From assembly GCA_025403435.1 (NCBI GenBank), contig CM046350.1, forward strand, positions 5,801,512-5,865,511: DNA of 64,000 nucleotides, in the 5' to 3' direction. The notes under the pieces were generated by a model. The model saw only the letters and a program-made list of their open reading frames with translations, had not been told where the DNA came from and searched no databases. A program made the translations under genes and the position numbers. The stretch's first letter is position 1. Every line of letters starts with the position of its first letter. Shown here in pieces: positions 25,366 to 37,204 of the stretch. This DNA comes from Artocarpus heterophyllus. Its lineage: Eukaryota; Streptophyta; Magnoliopsida; Rosales; Moraceae.

Positions 25366-25480
25366 TCTGAGGGCGGCAAGAGTCTTTCAACATAGGCAGC
25401 TGCGTTCACAAAAACTCAAACTCGAGTCACTTGTTTAAGCGGAACAGTCTTCTGCCAATTGAACCGGTCAAGTGTTGATA
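25366..25480 (-). mobile_element. tRNA-derived SINE
   Basis: A 115-bp sequence flanked by a perfect 12-bp repeat CGTTCTTTAGTA (25354-25365 and 25481-25492). On the minus strand the 5' part resembles a tRNA gene promoter: a box A-like GGTTCAATTGGC and, about 30 bp later, a box B-like GACTCGAGTTTGA. No poly(A) tail is visible; the 3' end is ...CCGCCCTCAGA. SINEs are copied by LINE enzymes. The long exact duplication suggests a fairly recent insertion. Confidence 0.7.
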
Positions 25481-25492
25481 CGTTCTTTAGTA

Positions 25493-27315
25493 ATTTATTA
25501 ATTAGAAATAATTTCTTTCTTTATTATTTTTTTTAGATGAAAGGTCCGAATTTCTTTTACTTGTCCCAGTAGAATTGTTTGATTGAAAAGCCTAGACAAG
25601 TTTTTGATCAATTATTTAATCAGACAAAGATGTGGTTGTAAGATCTGTTACGTTGCATGAAAAGACATCTAAATCTGCCGCTGACTTTTTAATTCTTTTA
25701 CGCATGTACAATGAACTAATGTGTTGAATGTATCGACTACACATAATTAGATTCGATATCATGGGGCATGCATTAAAATTTATAGCATATAATAATCAGA
25801 ATCGATGTCTTTCCGTATTTGGTATATATTTATATATATATGTATATATTTGTATGTATATATGTTATATCTTTTTCTTAGTAATCTTTAATTCATAGTT
25901 TTATTTCCTTTAGAAAAAAAATTAAAAATCCCCTGTACCGTTATAATTTTGAGGAATATCATAGCATGTGATGATCGTGATTAAGAAATCTGTTATGCAC
26001 ATCTATTAATTTCTATTTTATTTTTCTTACTGTTTTCATAAATTTGGTATTAGAATGTCAGTAATCCTATCAAAATGGCTATGCGAGTACGCGTGAAGTA
26101 AATCGATCTAGATATGAGAAGATTTCTCATATTATGTTCTTTGGCAAACCACACGCGCTCAAAAAAGTAAAAAAATAAATAAATAAATCATACATGTTAG
26201 TTTCTAGTTGGTATTATTATTATACTTTTTTAGTTTCTAGTTGGTATTATTATTATACTTTTTTTCTTCTTCTTATAGTAGCAGCAAGTTCTACTTACAA
26301 TTGACTCAAAGAGTCAATTTCCATGCTTTAAACAATTAATGAATTTTTTTTTGTAAACAAGTAATAATTTTTTTTTAGAGAAAGAGAATGTAGTCTGTTA
26401 ATTGTTTATGTTGATTATATGTACTTAAATGTAATACATATATATATATACACACACACACAGAGACAGTGACTTTATAGCATTTTTAATCTGTAAAGCT
26501 ATGTTCATAGCAATATTATAAACTTTCTTTGGGTGGACTAGCTAACCAGTCTATTGTAAAACTTGATTCCAATATTCTTGCATTAATATATATTTTTTAA
26601 AAAAAAGTCTATGACACAGTCACCGTAATAGCTCAAAATTAATTTTAGCAGAAATTACAACAACACCCTCTAACTTAATTGCATCAAAATCAGTGATCTC
26701 CTGTCCTGAGCTTAACAACAATGAAATCTTGATCTTAACTAAATTATAGTACTAACAATCCCTATGCCAGTTACAACAAACGAAATATTCTGTTTTGAGA
26801 GTTAGAAAATTAAAAATAATTAAAACGCACTCAAAACAATATAAAAGAATAAAACATACTTTAACTGATATTTTTATTCTTTGAAAAATAAAGCATTGGT
26901 TAAAAGTATTATAGCATATTTTTGTTTGACATTGTAACATGTGAGAGTTTTACACTATACTAGTCAAAAGTTTTGGTATGAACTGAAAATGCTAAACATT
27001 AGGTAAATAACATTTTTTGAAGAAAAATTATCCTTGAAAAATATGTTGAGTAACTTTTTATTCCTTTAATTCTAATATTCCATTTTTATCATTTTTTAGA
27101 TAGCAGACATCCCAATAGGCTTTTCCTGTAATTTCTCGACATTTGTAATTTTTTTTTTAATTTTTTCAAGCATTTCTTTTATTATTATTTTTTAAAAATT
27201 CTTAATTCTTTTAAATTTAATTTAATTTTAAACATTTCTCAAGCCTACTCAAATGTGGTCTCGTGGAAGCGTTTCTTTACATCACATCTACAATTCTATC
27301 AAATTCCAACTTACA

Positions 27316-27367
<52 letters not shown>

Positions 27368-27790
27368 CACAAAAACAAACTACGTACCAAATAGGGAATT
27401 ACCATATATTAAACTCTCACACTCGCATGGGCAAATCCATACATGTTACCATCAAATTAATATTGGGTACGACCAATTTTTGAATAGTATGACAGGATAT
27501 CCGAAGCTCCTCGATCGGGCCGTTGCTCTATCATACATTAAATCAACCTCTTTTCTTCTTTTTTTTGGACTTATGCAAACTAATATGCCCCAAATTATTA
27601 ATCTTGTGAATAAGCAGTTATTTGTTGTGGCGTTTAGCGTTGGCTCTTTGTCTGTACACAATTCATGTGATCTTCGACTCGCTGGAATTGGAGCCTAATA
27701 ATGAGGTGGGATCAAGGTTTATGGCTTGTGATCATTGTAGTAATAATAATAATAATAAAACGATATATGGTGTGATTTACAAGAAGTAAT
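25493..27790. other. AT-rich intergenic with simple repeats
   Basis: No gene is supported. There is a two-copy tandem repeat of about 38 bp at 26200-26273 (core 'tttctagttggtattattat'), a TA/CA run near 26434-26461, a family-A MITE-like fragment at about 26900-27005 ('catgtgagagttttacacta'), and a poly-A plus CA run at 27318-27371. Confidence 0.5.
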
Positions 27791-28218
27791 TGTTAAAATA
27801 TTAAGTGTATAATTATGTGACAAGCGCTTTATTCCTCTTAGTAGCTTATTCATAGTGTCCATCACTTTAGACTGCTCTTGTAGGAGACACTGTATGATGG
27901 ACACAGTTTGGGCGTCCATCATCCTTTGGACTGTTCTTGCATGATGTTGTGTGATGGGCACAGTTAATATATAGATAGCAGTTTGGGACCCTGAGCTAAG
28001 TACTCTCTCTTTTGTTTACACTATCGTTATGAGATTGTTAAGGCTTAAAAGCTCCTAAGCAAGAGGAACGACGAGCTCCGAATCAGAGGAAAGTAGCAAG
28101 CTACGGTTCGGATTGCAGAAAACGTCAATGGCAGGAGGTACGCCGTTTTTCACGTTTTCGCATTTATGATCTTGTATGTTTATTGTTTGTTAAATATTAG
28201 ATCGTATTTAAGCTAACA
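27791..28218 (+). repeat. 5' LTR of the copia relic
   Basis: Starts TG and ends CA (taagctaaca). It aligns with 32058-32486 throughout, including 'tccatcactttrgactgc' and 'gatggacacagtttgggygt' segments. Confidence 0.85.
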
Positions 28219-28562
28219 GTTGTCACCAGATCCTTTTTTATATCTCTACGTTGACATTGTAGTCTGCCATTTTGGATTGAAAATATACTCGTCTCAAAAC
28301 CTTGATTTTGAAAGTTTAGTTTTTTGGAGTTTTTTTTTTAATGAAAGCTAAGGTTAGAAATCATTAAGTAATTAGATTTCTAACGTTTTTAAGATTTGAA
28401 ACACTGATTTTGACATAAAAATGGTTGAGAATCAGCCGGGTCTGTAAACTGGGTTGAAACTGGGTTTTAATTCAGGTCAAAAAACCATAAGAAGGTTGAA
28501 GACAACATAAAAAACAACATGTCATTTTTGGCTTAAGCTATCTAAACGACATGTCATTTGGA

Positions 28563-28900
28563 TGCTAAAAAGTATGCCCTTGATTTGTCCAATGACAAGT
28601 AGAGATAGAGAATATTATAGTAGATACATTGAAAATGAACAAGCACTTGGTCCATTTGCGGTTTCTTCAAGAGCATGGGATAGTTGCCCAGCACATCATG
28701 CCTGGCTCTCCAGACCAAAATAGTGTGGTAGAGAGAAGAAACCAAACATTGATGGATATGGTAATGAGTATGCGTAGTTACTCCAAACTTCCTGAATCTT
28801 TGTAAACTAAAGCTCTTAAAACGGTAGTGTATATATTAAACCAAGTTCCAACTAAACTATCTCAAAGAGGCCATTTGAATTATGGAAAGGTTGGAAATTG
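28563..28900 (+). pseudogene. Copia integrase C-terminal fragment
   Basis: Translated pieces include GIVAQHIMPGSPDQN and VVERRNQTLMDMVMSM, the hallmark end of the copia integrase core, then a stop (LPESL*) and frame changes. The D-D part of the catalytic triad upstream is not present. Confidence 0.8.
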
Positions 28901-29499
28901 AGTTTGCAACATATATGCTTTTGGAGATGCCTGTCTGAAGTAAGAGTTTACAACCTACAAGAAAAGAAACTGGATCCAAGGATCATTAATGGGCATTTCA
29001 TTGGATATGTGGAAAGGTCTAAAAAGGATAGATTCTATTATCCATCTCACAGCACTAAGACTACGGAATCAAGAAATGCAAAGTTTCTTGAGAATGACTT
29101 AATCAGTGGGAGCGAACAATCTCAGAACATCGTTTTTAAGAAAGATCATTTTAATGCTCAACTTTCCTTCTCAAGTGACAACTTGATTGTCGTTCACAAC
29201 ACTCCTTAAGTTCAAATGAATGTTGAACAACCGATAATTGAAGTTCCATAAGTTGCTGATAATAATCCAATAAATCAAGTTGTTCAGGAAATGCTTGAAA
29301 TTGTTGAACAACTAGCTAAACAACATGTTCCTCAAGAAAATGTTGATACAACATTAAAAAAATCTACGAGAATAAAGAAATCAACAATTCCTAGTGATTA
29401 TGTTGTGTGTTTGTAAGAGTTGAATATAATAATTGAGCCAAAAATGATCCTGAAATGTTTTCACAAGCCATGAGTTGTAAAGAATCGAATTTATGGTAT

Positions 29500-30308
29500 A
29501 ATGTGATGAAAAATGTTATGAATTTTATGGCATCTAATGGTGTCTAGGTTCTTAATAAGTTGTCTAATGATGCAAAAGCTATTAGACGCAAATGAGTCTT
29601 TAAGACAAAAAAATACTCATTGGACAAGATTAAAAGATATAAAGCAAACTTGTTGTAAAGGATTCACTCAAAAGAAAAGATTTGATTACAAGGAGACATT
29701 TTCTCTTGTATCCAAGAAAAATTCTTTTTGCATTATTATAGCATTAGTTATGCACTTTGACTTAGAGTTGCAACAAATGGATGTGAAAACGGATTTTCTC
29801 AATAGAGGTCTAGAGGAAGAGGTTTACATGAAACAACTAGAAGAATTTTCCTCTAGTGATGGTGAGAATTTAGTGTGCAAGCTTAAGAAATCTATATATC
29901 GATTGAAACAAGCCTCCCGTTAGTGGTATTTAAAATTATATGTTGTTATCTCTTCATTTAGATTTGTAGAGAACATTATAGATCAACGTATATACCAAAA
30001 GGTCAGTAGGAGCAAAATTTGTTTCCTCACTCTATATGTGGATGATATTTTATTTGCAACTAATGATAAGGGTTTGCTATATGAGGTGAAACAATATTTT
30101 TTAAAAAAACTTTGACATGAACAATATGAATAAGGATTTGTAGAGAATATTATGGATTAATGTATATACCAAAAGGTCAGTAGGAGCAAAATTTGTTTCC
30201 TTACTCTATATGTGGATGATATTTTATTTGCAACTAAAGATAAGGGTTTGCTATGTGAGGTGAAACAACATTTTTTAAAAAAAATTTGACATGAAAGATA
30301 TGAATAAT
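29500..30308 (+). pseudogene. Copia reverse transcriptase fragment with internal duplication
   Basis: Contains the motifs KGFTQKKRFDYKETFSLVSK, LELQQMDVKTDFL, EEVYMKQLEEF and then LYVDDILFAT, which carries the catalytic D-D pair. Several stops interrupt it. A 174-bp segment that includes the YVDDI motif is present twice in tandem (29961-30134 and 30135-30308). Confidence 0.82.
29961..30308 (+). repeat. 174-bp tandem duplication in copia RT
   Basis: Both copies start 'gatttgtagagaa' and run through YVDDILFAT to 'atatgaata'. The unit length is a multiple of three (58 codons). The copies differ at about ten sites, so the duplication is not recent. Confidence 0.8.
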
Positions 30309-30712
30309 GCATCTTATGTTATTGGCATTTAGACACATAGAGACAGATTTAAAGGAATTTTGGGACTATCTTAAGATGCCTATATCAATTAAGTTTTGGA
30401 CAGATTTCAGATGAAAGATTGTTCACTAAACATAGCTCTTATTGTGAAGGGTGACAAATTCAATTTGAACCAGTGTTCCAAGAATGATCTTGAAAGGGAA
30501 CAAATAAAAAACATTCCATATGCTTCAGCTATTGGAAGCATGATGTATGCTTAAGTCTACATAAGACCTGACATTGCATTTGCTATGGGAAGATCGGAAA
30601 GATATTATAGTAATATAGGTGTGGACCTCTAGGAGCTGCAAAGAAAGTGATATGGTACCTTTAAGGGACCAAAGACTACATACTTATATATAGATCGACT
30701 GATAATTTAAAA

Positions 30713-31767
30713 GTGATTGGCAGCTTTGATTCGGGCTACGTTGGTTGTGCTGATTCACCAAAATCAACATCAGGATACATTTTTTTGTTTGCCGATATAT
30801 CTGTAACTTGGAGAAGTGCAAAGCAAACTCTGACTGCTACTTCTATTATGAAGGTTGAGTTTGTATGTTGTTTTGAGGCTACCTTGTATGGTGTATGATT
30901 GAAGAGTTTCATTTTTAGGCTTAGAATTATGAATTTGATTTTTAGGCCGTTGAGGATATATTGTGACAATTCAGCTAGGGGTGCTAAAATTGTGTCGCAT
31001 GTCGTGTTTGTGTCAGCACAATTACGGTACGACACGATTAGGCTAAACACAAACACGACATGATTAATAAACGTTTCAAAAATACAAACACAAACACGAC
31101 CCGCTTATGGCAAGTGTAACACAGCACGATACGATTAACATGATTACTAAGCGGCCGTGACGGGTTAACATGATAACAATATGTATATGGCACGTTTATG
31201 ACCCACTCAACTGAAAATTAAAAAAATTAAAAAAAAGCCAATAAAGAAAATTAACAACAACACAATATCTAATTAACACTAACCTACTACAAATATTTTA
31301 AATATTTTTATTTTTAAGTTTAAATGTGTTATAAATGGGTGGGTAGTGTTGATATATTTACGGCCCGTTTAATTAAATGTATTAAAGCGTGTTAGATGTG
31401 TTAGCACCAATCCAGCCTGTTTATTTTTGTGTTCTTTGTACCAACCCATTTATGGCCCAATTAATAAACATGCGGTCCAAATTTGTTAATCTCTTGTTGT
31501 TTTCGTATTATGTCGTTCGTGCTGTGTCCAAAATTGCTAGCCCTAGATTTGGCTATAGTTTTTTTGGCTAAAAACAACAAAAGTTGGAATCAAAGTAAAG
31601 AAATCGACATTAAGTATTTGGCCATAAGGAAACATGCTAAAGAGAAATCAGTGGTTATTGAACTCGTTAACATTGAATTGATGATAATTGATCCTTTGAC
31701 AAAAGGCATGCCCCCATTGAAATTTAAGGACCACATATATAGTATGGGAGTTGGTTCTTTTGTGTAA
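30713..31767 (+). pseudogene. Copia RNase H, split by a MITE
   Basis: The first part carries SGYVGCADSPKSTSGYIF and VTWRSAKQTLTATS, then IYCDNSA. The 570-bp insertion 30976-31545 follows, after which the frame resumes with AKNNKSWNQSKEIDIKYLAI, H-A and DPLTKGMPPLKFKDH, the normal end of copia pol. Confidence 0.82.
30976..31545. mobile_element. hAT-like MITE inserted in copia RNase H
   Basis: 570 bp with imperfect inverted ends: TAGGGGTGCTAAAATTG on the left and, on the minus strand, TAGGGCTAGCAATTTTGG on the right. The flanking 8-mers AATTCAGC and GATTTGGC agree at five of eight positions, a worn hAT-type 8-bp duplication. The inside is rich in 'cacgac/gtcgtg'-type repeats and encodes nothing. 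It separates two halves of a recognisable RNase H domain, so it inserted after the copia element. Confidence 0.72.
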
Positions 31768-32057
31768 TTCTTGTTGTAAGAACAAATGTTATTTTCAATA
31801 AAACTCTATTTCAGTTGTGATATTTTTCATATTTAATTTCTTTTGTGTACACATTTATTAATTTTGAGACACATCATTAAGCTTGGACCTAGAACAAATA
31901 TACGGTTTATTCATTAAGATATGTGAACTAGTATTAAGAGACAAATACATTATGATGCATAGAAGATACTACCCCTTCTTAGAGGATCTATCGCCGTAAT
32001 TCATGTGCTTGATTCTTACTATGTTAAATGATGAAATATATGAGCCAAGTTGGAGAA

Positions 32058-32486
32058 TGTTAAAATAATATCAAGTGTCTAATTATGTGATAAGCACTTT
32101 ATTCCTTTTAGTGGCCCATCTATACTGTCCATCACTTTGGACTGCCCTTGTCAAAGACACTATGTGATGGACACAGTTTGGGTGTCCATCATTCTTTGGA
32201 CTATTCTTTCCGGATGTTGTGTAATGGACAGTTAATATATGGATAGCAGTTTGGGTCCCTGAGCTAAGCACTCTTTCTTTTGTTTACACCATCATTCTAA
32301 GATTGTTAAGCCTTAGAAGCTCCTAAGCAGGAGAAACGACGAGCTCCAATACAGAGGAAAGTAGCAAGCTACAGTTTGGATTGTAGAAAACGTTAGTGGC
32401 AGAAGGTATGCTATTTTTCACATTTTTGTATATATGATCTTGCAAGCTTATTGTTTATTGCAAGTTAGGTCGTATTTAAGCTAATG
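32058..32486 (+). repeat. 3' LTR of the copia relic
   Basis: 429 bp, preceded by the purine-rich 'caagttggaga'. Its last bases have drifted from the CA end seen in the 5' copy. Confidence 0.83.
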
Positions 32487-32555
32487 TATACACAGAGACA
32501 TGTAAAGGGGCATTAATTAATTCATTAGTTCATGTTAATTTGGAAGATTTATAGG

Positions 32556-33906
32556 TGATAAGTTAGTTTTAGGCTAATTAATTAGATAATTCTCACTTAA
32601 TTTTTTTGTTAGTTTTGAGCAATTTATAAGGATTTGATAGTGTTCTGTGTTCTTTTGTAGGTTTTGAGAAAAAAAAATATGCATGATAGCAAAGTGCGAG
32701 ACAAAGCAGACAGAAATTGAGCAAAAATTAGACTCGGGATGAAAATAGAGCCTAGACACCAGCTTATGGCCACCTAGGCGCTCATACAGATGAATTTTCA
32801 TACAAAAACCCGAGATGGCCACCTAGGCGCCATTCTATGATGAGGCTCAGCAAGACTGCAGCGCCTGGCGCCTAGGTGCCAGTTTGAAAAATACTCTACG
32901 AGTTTGTGTAGCGCCTAGGTGCTACAATCCTGACGTCTAGGCGCCGTAATGAAGCCTAGGCACCAGAAAATCGAGCCTAGGCGCCATTGCGATCCCAATT
33001 CAAATTTTAACGTAACTTTGTTTCAAAATTGCCCCTTTAAACCCTAGCTTATAAATAGAACATTTTAGAGGGTTAAAGCACGAATATTAAGACTGAAAAA
33101 CTATAGACAAGAGGGGAAAACTCATTGCTTTGAAGAAGAAGAACGGTGTAACCCGGAGACGAAAATCATCTTCGCATCCAAACACAGTTCTTTTCCTTCA
33201 CTCATCATGTTTAAGATATTATTTATGATTGTTTTTAGTTTCATTAGGAACTAATTTTCTCTATTCTAGGGCTACGATGTAGTCAGATTATGAAAGTTTA
33301 CTTTTATTTAATTTAATTCAATTCAATGTTTATTCATTATTTATGCTAAGTGTTTAATCTGATTTTAATGCTTGTAAAAGTTTACGCACCTTTTGCATGA
33401 TTTATGATTTAATTTGAGGTTGAAAAGTGATAACTAAATTAGACCATGATTGAATGCCATGAGATCATCATAGGATAGAGATATCTATGAGACTTATGTA
33501 ACACTATGAATTTCTTGTTCTTAATGAATCTTGGTAAGTTTAGAGTTTCCACAGAGATGTAGAAAATTTGCTAACTGGGATAAATTATTAATGCTTGAGA
33601 AAGATTAATAACTATCTAAGAGAAATTCATTATCGGCATAGGAGTAAGCATCAGTTGATTAAATTAGATAACTTGAATAGGATTAATTTAGGTGAAATCG
33701 GATGCCCTAGTCTTTTATTTATTTAGGTTTTCATTTATATTTTTTTTGTTTTGTTATTTTGTTGTTTATATTTGATTGTTCAAATAATTTTAGGGTTAAC
33801 CAATTTCGGTACTTAGCTAAATTAACGCAATTCTCGTAGGAACGATACTCTACTCACTCTCTATTACTTGTCTACGATTTTGTGCACTTGCAGATTTTTT
33901 GCAACA
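32556..33906 (+). repeat. 5' LTR of the Athila-like element
   Basis: 1,351 bp, TGATAAGTTAG to GCAACA. It carries a cluster of 'gcgcctaggcgcc'-type near-palindromes (about 32750-32990). Confidence 0.88.
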
Positions 33907-33912
33907 AGTTTT

Positions 33913-33930
33913 TGGCGTCGTTGCCAGGGA
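33913..33930 (+). other. Primer-binding site, tRNA-Asp type
   Basis: TGGCGTCGTTGCCAGGGA lies 6 bp inside the LTR; it has two changes from the site TGGCGCCGTTGCCGGGGA found in Athila-like elements. Confidence 0.8.
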
Positions 33931-34082
33931 TTGTTGTTTAATTTAGTTAATATCAATACCAATTAGCTCTAGGATTACTTTGATTATTTTTTTTATTTCT
34001 TTTGTTTCGTTTTATTTGTTCTATTTTTTTTTTCTTTTAAGTCATTTGTTTCCCAAGGAACTTCATGTTGTTTCATCAGAAT

Positions 34083-34436
34083 ATCCTTGCAAGTTTTGCC
34101 TAACAACATATGGAACTATTTTATGCAGCTTGGGAGCGATTTAAAGATATGCTTGATCGGCACCCAGATCACAACCTACCAAAGTGGGCTCTTTTTCAAA
34201 TATTTATTGAAGGATTGCATTTTGAAGCTAGAGATTGGGTGAAAAAAGGTGCAGTTTCTGATGATCATTCTTTATTTTCAAGAACTGTTGATGAAGCTTA
34301 CCACTTATTGGAGGATATGGCAGCCTTTAATTATCATTGGCATTTGAATTCTTCAATACATAATTCTTGTTCGGAGAGGCACCAAAATCTTTCATGGAAT
34401 ATCCATCCCAATATGATGGAACAATCTTGTAGCTAG
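34083..34436 (+). pseudogene. Athila-like gag fragment
   Basis: The reading frame from about 34110 gives ELFYAAWERFKDMLDRHPDH, then LPKWALFQIFIEGL and DEAYHLLEDMA, the conserved core of the retrotransposon gag family in Athila elements. It is cut short by a stop at 34436. The rest of gag and all of pol are absent. Confidence 0.75.
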
Positions 34437-34439
34437 TAT

Positions 34440-37188
34440 CAAGAAGAGAAGATACCTTTGGAAGTTGCTTTAGACCATATAAAGGCCACTCTTGAGGGAA
34501 GTATCTCCAACTCTAGGAGATATCTTGACGATATCTTGATGAACAAATCTATTTAAAGAGCACCATTTTAGAGAGTCAGCTAGAGGAGGAAATTACAACA
34601 TCAAATCCTTGTGGTGACCATAAAATAATAAAGGATGTGGTTTTGTTTGATAACGATTGTGTGAAACCTCAGGAATTTGAGCCTCTAGAAGAAATAGAAC
34701 CTCAAGATAAAGAACAAGAAACCTTTGAAGTTGTGTTAGCTCAACCATTTGCTGAGTTGGGCTCTTGCTCAATCAACACGATCTATACTTGCTAAATCAA
34801 GAGGATTCTATCCAAAACTATGACTTTTATGAAGACCAAATCACAAACATGCTAATGGATAACCCAAAAGGATAGGGAAGAGCAAATAGAATGGTTATTA
34901 GAGGAATTCCTATATGAAGAGAAACCACGAGGGTTGTTGGAAGATATAGAAGAGCATAAGACCATTGATTTAAGCTCATCAATGGTTGCAATATATAGAT
35001 CACCAACTGATTCATGTTGGTCATGGACGTCACCACCATCATATCTCACCATTCCTAAGCTCGAGCCAATAATGAAGTTCCCATCAAAAGCACATCATTT
35101 AAAGACATTTGTTGTTGGTGCAATGTGCGAATCACTTCTAAATCTTGCCAAGCTTGAGGGCATCTATAACCAAGACCCATATGTGGTGCCGTTTGACACT
35201 AACTATGGGCGAAAGCCGCTCTTTGACAAGCGCTTCTTTGAGAGTCAGGCTGATGACTATAAAACAAGCGCTTCTTGGGAGGCAACCCAAGCTCTCTATC
35301 CTTTTCAATTTTAGTTTTCATAATATTATTTATTTTATTAGTTGTTTCTTTTAGTTTTAGTCTTTTTTGCTACTTAATCATGATGTAAGTCTTGTTTGTG
35401 GCAATTCTAGGTTTTTGGGGGACATCAAGGTGCTCAGCTTGCTAAAAAATAAAAAATAAAAACTGAAACCATATCTATAACCTGGTACAGATAATGAACC
35501 ACATGGCCATGCATCTGAATATAAACTTAGACAACATTCCCACAGTCTCTACTTTCAATGAAGATAATGAAGAGAATGAGGACGAGGAGGAATAGGCTGC
35601 CGCAACCATCAGCTTAGTGAGTGTTGTTTCCTTTCTCATTTTTTTTTTTTTTTTTACATTAAGGACAATATATTGTTCAAGTTTGGGGGTGGTGTGTTGC
35701 TTTATTATTATTATTATTTTGTGTCAATCATTCATTATGGTTTAATTAGGTTTTAGTTTAGGTTTTTTTTTTTTTTCCTTTGCATTTGATAGTAATTAGG
35801 ATAAGTAAAGTTGTGTGGTTTGAGCACTGTTTAACTTGAATCATAAAAGGCCAATGATAAGACAATGATTGAAATTGAATATGACTTTTAGGGGATAATA
35901 ATTGTTGTTGGTCTATCCTTGTTTTTCTTGTGATTTGTTTGCCATGCTGTGATTCTTTGAGCACTTTAAGCACTCACGCCTTGATCACCTAAGTATTCTA
36001 TTCTTAGAGGACTTTTATGTTGATTAAGTGATATTTTTGATCTCAAATGAACGCTAGAACCTATTTGATAACCACTCGAGGTGAAATCCTAGGCTACACA
36101 ACATTAAGAACATGATTTAGGCCATTTTTGGACCGTTTGAGCCTTTTAAGCCTACCATTGATATCATTTAATCACTAGTTACCCTGTTGAGCCTTATTAG
36201 CTATTTACTTTGTTACCCACATAATCAACCTAGCCTTTGAATAATTTTATCATACTAAGTCCCGCACTCATAAGCATGACTAGTTTGTCCAGGAAATTAT
36301 TTGAAGGCAGTTGGTATGACGGGAGGATGGGTGGAGTTTTGAAGAACTTATCAAGGAAATATGTTTTACTATCATTCATTCATGGGTGGAGTTTTGAGTA
36401 TTGTCATCCAGAGATTATGTAGTCATGTTTATAGCTTTGGGTATTGTTATCAACAGATTATGTATTTATGCTTATTCATTGTTCAAAACAAAACAAAAAC
36501 AAAAAAACAAAAAAAAAACAAAACAAAAAAAAAAACAAAACAAAACAAAAAAGAAAAAAAAAAGAGGAAAAAAAAGAAAAAAAAATGATACATACATCAA
36601 ATAAATGTGAATGGCAAAGGGAGTGCAACATAAGTTTGGGGGTGTACTTAAAAAGAAAGAAAAAATGATGTTCTCATAAGGTCCTGAGACAAATTGTGTG
36701 TTTATGGGTGAATTTTGAGCTACATACCTTTATCTCACCTTTTTACCTTAGCCACACATTACAAGTCGAATAAAGTCTTAATAATCTTTGATGATGTGAT
36801 AGTCTACATTAGTGGACAGTGGGTTTGAAAATTAGGCCTATAGAGTTCATGAATTTCACTAATCTAGAGATCTTTCATAATATGTTTGTTGACATAAACT
36901 AATCCGAGTGTAGGTACATAAGTGCTAGAGGCATCACAAATACACACTCGAGGAATTATGGTTATGGTAAACTTGAGATTTAAATTGATTTTTTTACATG
37001 ATCACAATGGTTAGAGTCTCCTTTGAGTCATAAACTTTATGCAATCTTTGAGGCCAAGTATGATGAAAAATTTAAGTGATGCTCAAACTATATCATGTGT
37101 TAGTGTCAGTTTCGTTTTTTTTTTTTGTCTTGATCTTTTTCTTTTTGTTTTTTCGTCTGTGTCTTTTGCTCGAGGACTAGCAAAATCT
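34440..37188 (+). other. Internal non-coding part of the Athila-like element
   Basis: A weakly coding stretch (34934-35314, plus) has no recognised domain and ends close to the 'cttgggaggcaaccc' signature. An AAC/A-rich low-complexity tract runs from 36484 to 36585. The purine-rich 'agttttggggtatt' (37191-37204) before the 3' LTR is the likely polypurine tract. Confidence 0.6.
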
Positions 37189-37204
37189 TAAGTTTTGGGG
37201 TATT

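Larger units (their letters stand above)
27791..32486 (+). mobile_element. Degenerate Ty1/copia retrotransposon
   Basis: Two LTRs of about 428 bp (27791-28218 and 32058-32486), both starting TGTTAAAATA, surround 3.8 kb holding the end of integrase, RT and RNase H in copia order, broken by many stops and frameshifts. The LTRs differ visibly at many sites, so it is old. Gag and the first half of integrase are missing. A polypurine tract (about 32046-32057) precedes the 3' LTR. I could not find a convincing target duplication. Confidence 0.88.

Noticed and set aside
27253..27698. Open frames through a poly-A and CA run
   Set aside because: They encode only poly-Lys and His/Thr repeats and unrelated flanks.
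34827..35314. Overlapping frames on both strands inside the Athila-like element
   Set aside because: No family was recognised, and the region lies where pol has been lost; coding is unlikely.
36361..36668. Lysine-rich open frames
   Set aside because: They are produced by the AAAC/A-rich low-complexity tract in the Athila-like element.
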